A DNA stretch of 64,000 bases, taken from assembly GCF_013141725.1 (NCBI RefSeq), contig NZ_WHNZ01000071.1, forward strand, positions 1-64,000, written 5' to 3'. This stretch comes from Paenibacillus planticolens (GTDB lineage Bacteria > Bacillota > Bacilli > Paenibacillales > NBRC-103111). Position numbers and translations under genes: made by a program. Below the pieces are notes generated by a model. It had not been told where the DNA came from. It saw nothing but the letters and a program-made list of their open reading frames with translations, and did not search any database. Shown piece after piece: positions 58,488 to 64,000 of the stretch (position 1 is the first letter of the stretch; each line of letters opens with the position of its first letter).

Positions 58488-60107
58488 TTACTTTTGATCC
58501 TTGTAGAACTCCGCGTAAGCTTTTTTCTTTTCTTCCTTAACCGCTGTACCGCCCATTTCCATGTAAGCTTTTACTTGATCGTCGTATGCTTTATTGAAAT
58601 CAGCGGTTTTGGCAGTAACGATTTTCGTCAACATTTCTTTTTCTTTTTCCTTCAAAATCGTTGCATACTTCACTTCAGCCTGAATTGGCGTATCGACACG
58701 CGGGATCGTATAAGCATCATTAGATCCGGCTTGAATACTCTTCACTGTGAAATCTTTGAAGTTCGGATCGGCTGCGTTGGCCTCGATATTTTTCTGCGGC
58801 TCATCCGGGCTCACATATTTACCGTTTAAGATAATGGCATAGTCATAGTAGTTATAGAGAATTTGTTTCGCTTCCGGAGTATCCAGGTTGATAGGTACGC
58901 CGTTACTGTCCAGTTTATAAGAAACGCCTTCCTTACCGTTTTGCAGAGCAAGGACATTTTTAGGTTCAGACATCCAGTTCAAATATTTCACTGCCGCCTC
59001 AACATTCGGGCTTGATTTTGGAACCATCAGATACGCGCCGTATGCCGGGTATTTCGGCTTCGGATGTTTGCCGTCTTTCGTTGAGAACGGATCAATCGCG
59101 ACCAGTTCAGCACTCGGATTGTTCTTTTTCAAATTGGAATAATAGCCGTTATACACCGGTTCATTCGTATTAGGCGTACCAGCACCTGCAATTCCATTCA
59201 CCATTTGCTGGGCGAAGGCTTGGCTAAAATCGGACGCCAGCGCAAAATCTTTATCAATCAAGCCGTCATTGTACATTTGGTTCAAGAACTTGAGACCGTC
59301 TTTATTTCCCGGCTGCTCCCAGTTCGGAGTGGCATACAGATCGGCCGGCGTTATTTTGCTCCAATCCCAGAAGGATTGAATCAACGGCTGCATGTGGAAA
59401 ATATCGATATACGAATACGGGATTACTTTGCCGCCTGTATTTCCTGGATCTTTTTCTTTAAACGCCTTCATCGTTTGCAGGAATTGATCGGTCGTCGTCG
59501 GCACCGGCATATTCAGCTTATCCAGCCAATCTTTACGGATAAATGTTGTGGTTTGGGCCTGGATAACCCGGAGTGCAGGAATTGCATACTGTTTGCCGTT
59601 AAACATGCCGTCCGGTAGAGAAGGAGCAAGCACCTTTTTCAGCTGAGGACCAAATTTATCGATAACCGGCCCCAAATCCGCCAAACCGCCGCTTTGCGCA
59701 TAGTTCTGAACCGTCGGCTTGTCATAAGTAAAGACAATATCCGGCGCAGAATCGGACGCCATCAATACGTTCAGCTTTTTAACCTCCTCGGAACGCGGTA
59801 CCGTTACGAATTTGACCGTAATATTGTTCGGCTTGCCGAAGTTTTCTTGAATGTACTGCGTCATAAAGTTGTCGGTAATCGGTGGAGCGCCGGCCGGAGT
59901 ATTCGCTCTATCGAATAGCTCCACGGTCAGGGTAATCGGTTTTGAAGTAGTCGGTGTAGGAGTTGCTGCGTTATTGCTGGCTGCTGGCGTCGTGCTGCTT
60001 TCGGTCGTGCCGCTTGGAGTATTGCTGCTGCAGGCAGTTAGTACTAAGCAGGATGCCATGGCTACTGTCAATGTAGTATGCACTGATTTATGAATCATTT
60101 TCCGCAT
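58488..60107 (-). CDS. extracellular solute-binding lipoprotein (LplA type)
   Basis: A 539-residue lipoprotein with lipobox LVLTAC (Cys26), a Ser/Thr/Pro linker to about 60, then the large LplA-type binding fold (ITLTVELFDRANTPAGAPP, RKDWLDKLNMPVPTTTDQFLQTMKAFKEKDPGN). GGGAGG precedes the ATG. Third gene of the importer operon after two permeases. Confidence 0.94.
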   Translation of the reverse strand: MRKMIHKSVHTTLTVAMASCLVLTACSSNTPSGTTESSTTPAASNNAATPTPTTSKPITLTVELFDRANTPAGAPPITDNFMTQYIQENFGKPNNITVKFVTVPRSEEVKKLNVLMASDSAPDIVFTYDKPTVQNYAQSGGLADLGPVIDKFGPQLKKVLAPSLPDGMFNGKQYAIPALRVIQAQTTTFIRKDWLDKLNMPVPTTTDQFLQTMKAFKEKDPGNTGGKVIPYSYIDIFHMQPLIQSFWDWSKITPADLYATPNWEQPGNKDGLKFLNQMYNDGLIDKDFALASDFSQAFAQQMVNGIAGAGTPNTNEPVYNGYYSNLKKNNPSAELVAIDPFSTKDGKHPKPKYPAYGAYLMVPKSSPNVEAAVKYLNWMSEPKNVLALQNGKEGVSYKLDSNGVPINLDTPEAKQILYNYYDYAIILNGKYVSPDEPQKNIEANAADPNFKDFTVKSIQAGSNDAYTIPRVDTPIQAEVKYATILKEKEKEMLTKIVTAKTADFNKAYDDQVKAYMEMGGTAVKEEKKKAYAEFYKDQK

Positions 60108-60184
60108 TGTGTTGCCTCCCTTTAACTTGACTAATTATTATAGAACCTTCAGTTGGCAGTTTGTTGTCCGCCGAAGGGTAACTA

Positions 60185-61057
60185 TCAACCTTTTACAGCG
60201 CCGACAAGCATCCCCGAAATGAAATAACGCTGCAGCCACGGGTATACGAGCAGGATCGGCACTGTGGAGAACATGATGCTGGCAGCCTGCAAGCTTTGAG
60301 GGATCGGCGTCGAGGAATTAAAGCCCTCCTGAGCGGAAGCATCGTTAGCCTGGCTGTTGATGACCATTTCGTAGAGCTTCAATTGGATAGGATACAAATG
60401 CTGATCATTGACGTAAAATAAGGCATCCTGAAACATATTCCATCGATCCACCGCAGAGTAAAGTCCGATCGTCGCCAATATCGGCAGCGAAAGCGGAAGC
60501 ACGATTTTCAACAAAAATCTGAAATGCCCGCACCCGTCCATCCAAGCGGAATCTTCCAGTTCAGCCGGAAGCTGTGAAAAGTTGGTTTTCAAGATAATCA
60601 GCAGAAACGCATTGATCAAAATCGGTATAACTAAGGAGAATACCGTATTTAACATGTGAAGCTGCTTTATCAACAAATAATGCGGAATAATTCCCGGATT
60701 GAAAAACATCGTTATAATAATCAACAAGAAGAAGATATGCTTCCCTTTAAAATCCCTTCTGCTTAACGGATAAGCAGCCATAACGGTCACGATCATCGTT
60801 ACAAGCGTATATCCGGCAACGAGCAGGATCGTAAACAGAAGCGAACGCAGCATGGCTAAGTCTCCAAGCACCGACTTATAGGCGCCCCAGTTCCATTCAA
60901 CCGGCCAGAGGGTGACTTCACCAGACATAATCGGCCTGTTTCCGCTTAACGACAAAGCGAACATATGAATCATCGGCACGACACAAAACAAGCAGAATAC
61001 ACCGATTACAACGATAATAGCAGCATCTACAAATCTATTCGTAGGACTTCGATACAT
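60185..61057 (-). CDS. carbohydrate ABC permease, YtcP/LplC type
   Basis: A 290-residue permease with six helices; EAA loop QLPAELEDSAWMDGCGHFRFLLKIVLPLSLP and the C terminus LVYPWLQRYFISGMLVGAVKG. GGGGGTG precedes the ATG. Paired with the upstream LplB-type permease. Confidence 0.95.
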   Translation of the reverse strand: MYRSPTNRFVDAAIIVVIGVFCLFCVVPMIHMFALSLSGNRPIMSGEVTLWPVEWNWGAYKSVLGDLAMLRSLLFTILLVAGYTLVTMIVTVMAAYPLSRRDFKGKHIFFLLIIITMFFNPGIIPHYLLIKQLHMLNTVFSLVIPILINAFLLIILKTNFSQLPAELEDSAWMDGCGHFRFLLKIVLPLSLPILATIGLYSAVDRWNMFQDALFYVNDQHLYPIQLKLYEMVINSQANDASAQEGFNSSTPIPQSLQAASIMFSTVPILLVYPWLQRYFISGMLVGAVKG

Positions 61058-61068
61058 ATATTCACCCC

Positions 61069-62013
61069 CTAGAAAATCCCCTGATTATTAACTCTTCTCG
61101 ATATGAATTCAGCTGACAAGAGTAAAATGAGGCCGACAACCGACTGAAACAAACCGACAGCCGTAGCAAGCGCGAATCTCGCTGATTGAATCCCCACCGT
61201 GTAGACATACGTACTAATGACTTCTGAAACTTCCTTGACATACCCATTCTGCAGAACATAGGGCTGTTCAAAGCTGATATTCGCCATATTGCCGATCTGT
61301 AAAATGAACAGAACAATAATTGTCGGCTTGATGCCCGGCAATGTAATATGCCAGATCTTTCGCATACGGGAAGCACCGTCCACTTCGGCAGCTTCATATA
61401 ATTCCTTATTAATTCCTGTGAGCGCCGCCAAATACAGAATCGTTCCCCATCCCGCATGGTGCCACAAACCGGTTCCTACATAAGTGGAGACCCAGTATAT
61501 CGGTTTTTCCAGAAACGGAATCGGCTGGCCGCCGATCGACTTGATCATTTCGTTAATCGTGCCGGTATTGGTGGAAAGCAGCTCGATGGCCATGCCGCCG
61601 ACGATTACCCAGGAAATAAAGTGAGGCAGGTACATCAACGTTTGGCTTACCCGCTTGAACCAGCTAATTCGGATTTCATTCAACATGATAGCCAAAATAA
61701 TGGGAACCGGGAATGTAAGCAATCCCAAAACATTTAAGAGCAGCGTGTTGCGGAACGCCCGATAAAATTGAGGCAGCGAGAAAACTTCTCTAAAGACGTC
61801 TAATCCTACCCAATCACTGCCCCATACGCCTTTGAAGATGTTATAGTCCTTAAACGCAACTGCAACTCCCGCCATCGGAATATACTTAAAAATAATGAAG
61901 TAGGCCATCGGTACAATCATCAGGACATATAGCTGCCACTGGCGTCGAAAAAAAGACAAACGTCTTCGTTTAACTGCCACTGAGGATGTAGTCCGACTAA
62001 TTTCAATTTGCAT
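61069..62013 (-). CDS. sugar ABC permease, LplB type
   Basis: A 314-residue permease with six helices, YVLMIVPMAYFIIFKYIPMAGVAVAFKDYN at the start (shown in part) and the EAA loop INKELYEAAEVDGASRMRKIWHITLPGI. First gene of an operon that continues through permease, binding protein, oxidoreductase and PmoA. AAAGGATG precedes the ATG. Its promoter and operator are at 62222-62280. Confidence 0.95.
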   Translation of the reverse strand: MQIEISRTTSSVAVKRRRLSFFRRQWQLYVLMIVPMAYFIIFKYIPMAGVAVAFKDYNIFKGVWGSDWVGLDVFREVFSLPQFYRAFRNTLLLNVLGLLTFPVPIILAIMLNEIRISWFKRVSQTLMYLPHFISWVIVGGMAIELLSTNTGTINEMIKSIGGQPIPFLEKPIYWVSTYVGTGLWHHAGWGTILYLAALTGINKELYEAAEVDGASRMRKIWHITLPGIKPTIIVLFILQIGNMANISFEQPYVLQNGYVKEVSEVISTYVYTVGIQSARFALATAVGLFQSVVGLILLLSAEFISRRVNNQGIF

Positions 62014-62221
62014 AAGCGTTCATCCTTTCAATGAGATTAATGAATGAGAAACCCTATATCAAAATTGAAACGCTTACATAACTTTGACTAACCATTGCTC
62101 TTTTGCGACTTAGTCTCATTAGCAGCATCTTCAAGTATTGATTGCATATTCAGATGAAGGCGATCTAACCGATACCACTGATATTCCTGGCCCCACTAAA
62201 CTTATTGATCTAATTAGTCTA

Positions 62222-62236
62222 ACTAGTATTACTAGT
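62222..62236 (-). promoter_or_regulatory. GntR operator, copy 2
   Basis: ACTAGTATTACTAGT, the reverse complement of copy 1. It begins 14 bases after the -10, the same geometry as at the gntR promoter. A further CTAATTAGTC nearby may be a partial site. Confidence 0.78.
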
Positions 62237-62250
62237 CTTCCAATAACTTC

Positions 62251-62280
62251 ATTATAATTCAGCCTTGTAACCGATTGCAA
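62251..62280 (-). promoter_or_regulatory. promoter of the second sugar ABC operon
   Basis: The minus strand has -35 TTGCAA (62275-62280), 18-bp spacer, -10 TATAAT (62251-62256), about 240 bp before the first permease start. Confidence 0.78.
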
Positions 62281-62306
62281 CACCTTTTTTTCAAAAATAT
62301 CCCACG

Positions 62307-62360
62307 ACACAACAAGGATAAACGACTTCGTCGTCCTTTTAGGACGCGCGCGTTTGTCAA
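62307..62360. repeat. structured dispersed element, copy 2
   Basis: ACACAACAAGGATAAACGACTTCGTC ... GCGCGCGTTTGTCAA (split). AAACG/CGTTT and CGTCC/GGACG can pair. Same flanks as copy 1 with a different inner stem. Lies between the dockerin-gene terminator and the ABC operon promoter. Confidence 0.6.
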
Positions 62361-62407
62361 GGTAGATGCGACGCAAAAGTATAAAACTTATACTTTCTTA
62401 TCTACGG

Positions 62408-62445
62408 ATAAAAACAGAGAAAGACAGCTGCCTGTCTCCCTCTGT
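62408..62445 (-). terminator. terminator of the cohesin/dockerin gene
   Basis: Minus-strand arms ACAGAGGGAGACAG and CTGTCTTTCTCTGT (14 bases, two G-T wobbles, loop GCAG) followed by TTTTATCC. Begins 17 bases past the stop. Confidence 0.88.
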
Positions 62446-62462
62446 CCTACTTTCTCTTTTTT

Positions 62463-64000
62463 TTACCAATTGAAAATCAACATGGCTAATTGGGCTAAAT
62501 CTTCGATATCGATTTTGCCGTCTCCATTGAGGTCTAAGCTCGCGACCGAACTCCAGTCCGGATCTGCCGATGTTTTGCCATATGCTTTAACCATGATCGC
62601 CAAATCGCCGATGCTTACTTTATTATCATTGTTGATATCGCCCGGTATCGATACAATGACCAAGCTGCGGAACAATTGCAGCGCCTGAGCCAAGGCAGAT
62701 TTCGCCTGATCTATTTCCTGCTGCGTCGCTGACGTATCATTAGCAACTTGCGCGGCTGCGTCAATCGCCGTATTCAGTGCCGCTTTCGATCCTACAGGAT
62801 ATTGGCCTACAAGCCTGCCTTCGGTTGCATTCGCATAAACGCCTTGTGCTTCCGCAATCAGTTGGGTCAGATCCTGCTTCTCGATAATGGCAATGTGAAT
62901 ACGATGCGAAGTTCCCGCAACATCATGTTCAACTCCATCACGGCCAGCCATCACGACATTGGAAATGTTCACATTGGCATCCCCGGATGCTGCATCCGAT
63001 TTGGCTTTGAATTGCAGCTTCAAGAGAGCTCCATTCGGATTTGCCTGGAGATTACCGAAAAACACATTAATGAAGCGGATTTTGCCAGGCTCAATCACTT
63101 TATAATCGACCACTTGAAAATCCTTATTGAGCGAGGCAGGAGCAACGAATTCCAGCTTATACGTATCGAAGGTTACGGTCATATCTTGGGCAAGCGAATC
63201 CTGGCTGTATTCGTTCAACCCAAAGGTCAAATCAAACACATTGCCAGCCGAAGCGCTGTCAGGTCCTGTCAGGCTCGTTGCATTTATTACTTTCATATCA
63301 AAAACATAAGGCTGGACATTGACGTTGCCCGCTGCGTCTTTCAGCTGGGCAAGAATGAGTTTGCCGCCTGAAGCGACAGGCTTGTCAAACCCAATGGTGA
63401 CCATGGTATTGTTCTCGCTCCAAGTGACGGTGTAGTCCTCGGCGAAGTTTGTGCCGAAACCGAAATTCTGCGGATCCATCGGATTCTCAAAGCCAATGGA
63501 TACGCTCGTGGTGTCCGGCGTGATCACGGTGTTTTTGGGATTAAACGTAACCGCGCCAAGCTTGGTGGTCGGCCAAGGAAGCGATTCGGGTCTTACCCCG
63601 GTATCGGTATTTTTGTTCGGATATTGCGGCCAGTTGGGACTTGGGCCGATCTTGATGTTCGTAGACGGCCAGGACGGCGGCAATACGGACTTCGCTTTAT
63701 TTAAATCATACGAAAATTGGAAATTAAAGCCTGGCAACGATTCAAGTTTTACGTCCTCCAAACGAACAACCCTGTTCGTGCCTGCCGTATAAGTGACCGG
63801 GAAGCCCGGGACTTCTTCTTGAAAGAAGGAGTGCTTGTTGGTGTTATCGGCATCAGCGCTCGAGTAGCCGGTGTTAATGGAAGCGCCGTATGTCAGTATC
63901 CAGCCGGGCTCCAACGCTTCGTTCACACTGGATGGAACCGGCACGTTGTTGGCGAAAATCTTAATAGCCTTCTGATCAATTTTGCTAGTAAAGCCGAAGA
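62463..64000 (-). CDS. cohesin/FIVAR/dockerin extracellular protein, partial (N terminus beyond the right edge)
   Basis: The C-terminal 512 residues of a larger protein; the frame is open to the window end. Seen from N to C: a Big/Ig-like domain (SVSIGFENPMDPQNFGF ... ITVTWSENNTMVTIGF-like, with GGKLILAQLKDAAGNV), a cohesin domain (TGPDSASAGNVFDLTFGLN ... VTFDTYKLEFV ... GALLKLQFKAK), a FIVAR-like helical segment (LTQLIAEAQGVYANATEG ... GSKAALNTAIDAAAQV ... QEIDQAKSALAQALQLF) and a dockerin type I pair (GDINNDNKVSIGDLAIMVKAYG, LDLNGDGKIDIEDLAQLAMLIF). Such proteins are secreted polysaccharide-active enzymes; the catalytic part is outside the window. Confidence 0.85.
   Translation of the reverse strand, partial: FGFTSKIDQKAIKIFANNVPVPSSVNEALEPGWILTYGASINTGYSSADADNTNKHSFFQEEVPGFPVTYTAGTNRVVRLEDVKLESLPGFNFQFSYDLNKAKSVLPPSWPSTNIKIGPSPNWPQYPNKNTDTGVRPESLPWPTTKLGAVTFNPKNTVITPDTTSVSIGFENPMDPQNFGFGTNFAEDYTVTWSENNTMVTIGFDKPVASGGKLILAQLKDAAGNVNVQPYVFDMKVINATSLTGPDSASAGNVFDLTFGLNEYSQDSLAQDMTVTFDTYKLEFVAPASLNKDFQVVDYKVIEPGKIRFINVFFGNLQANPNGALLKLQFKAKSDAASGDANVNISNVVMAGRDGVEHDVAGTSHRIHIAIIEKQDLTQLIAEAQGVYANATEGRLVGQYPVGSKAALNTAIDAAAQVANDTSATQQEIDQAKSALAQALQLFRSLVIVSIPGDINNDNKVSIGDLAIMVKAYGKTSADPDWSSVASLDLNGDGKIDIEDLAQLAMLIFNW

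Noticed and set aside
62060..62085. cre-like sequence TTGAAACGCTTACAT
   Set aside because: One base short of the CcpA cre consensus spacing, so not called.
1..64000. CRISPR arrays, tRNA genes, prophage or complete transposase genes
   Set aside because: Looked for and not seen; the repeats present are dispersed palindromes without regular spacers.

Overview
The window looks like chromosome from a spore-forming Paenibacillus-type Firmicute, read by eye. Supporting signs are GGAGG ribosome binding sites with some TTG/GTG starts, a GerA/B/C germination operon, a small acid-soluble spore protein, a YheC/YheD coat-associated protein, many LplB/YtcP-type sugar permeases with YesM/YesN-type regulators, and dispersed intergenic palindromes of the kind seen in Paenibacillus. 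The left edge holds the 5' end of a 16S rRNA gene transcribed leftward, with two tandem promoters.

Layout. 0.4-6.1 kb: a GNAT acetyltransferase pair, then gerA-gerB-gerC with a small membrane protein and an SspA/B-type SASP. 6.1-8.7 kb: a 51-residue basic protein and a PAS-GGDEF-EAL-PilZ c-di-GMP enzyme whose leader is a class I c-di-GMP riboswitch followed by a terminator. 8.8-10.6 kb: hxlA-hxlB-hxlR for formaldehyde assimilation by the ribulose monophosphate route. 10.8-25.7 kb: an envelope and signalling block with YheC/D, DedA, an NlpC/P60 hydrolase, a UgtP-like glycosyltransferase, an ABC exporter with its own two-component system, a secreted protein, a PAP2 phosphatase, two paralogous divergent two-component systems, and FetAB. 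25.9-39.4 kb: a rhamnogalacturonan oligosaccharide locus (GH105, beta-propeller protein, deacetylase, YetA/PL26-like lyase, AraC-type membrane regulator, ABC importer). 39.7-46.6 kb: a zinc homeostasis block (two COG0523 GTPases, ZnuABC, a YraQ permease and a TIGR03943 protein) with several Zur-box-like palindromes. 46.8-48.4 kb: a membrane diguanylate cyclase. 48.4-49.2 kb: a gene-free stretch packed with repeats. 49.2-62.0 kb: a second sugar locus (ABC importer, Gfo/Idh/MocA oxidoreductase, PmoA-family protein, extra binding protein, two FCD-GntR regulators, YesM/YesN-like pair). From 62.5 kb to the right edge: the C-terminal part of a cohesin/FIVAR/dockerin protein.

Three regulatory readings come straight from the bases. 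First, the direct repeat TTCTCAT-N4-TTCTCAT lies in the same orientation before the DedA gene, the PAP2 phosphatase and a response regulator, with a weaker copy before the NlpC/P60 gene; this suggests one OmpR-type regulator controlling undecaprenyl-phosphate recycling and wall turnover. Second, the 15-bp palindrome ACTAGTAATACTAGT sits just downstream of well-formed promoters of both an FCD-GntR gene and the sugar ABC operon 8 kb away, which defines a likely operator. Third, Zur-like boxes cluster in the znuC/cobW divergent region and before the first COG0523 GTPase.

Five intergenic repeat families also appear (GGGAACTAC arrays, an AAACGACTTCGTC structured element, an AGYTAAGC hairpin, GAGGCTGTCCC twin hairpins and a GGAAAATTTCCCTCTAA inverted repeat). 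No CRISPR array, tRNA gene, complete insertion sequence or prophage was seen.
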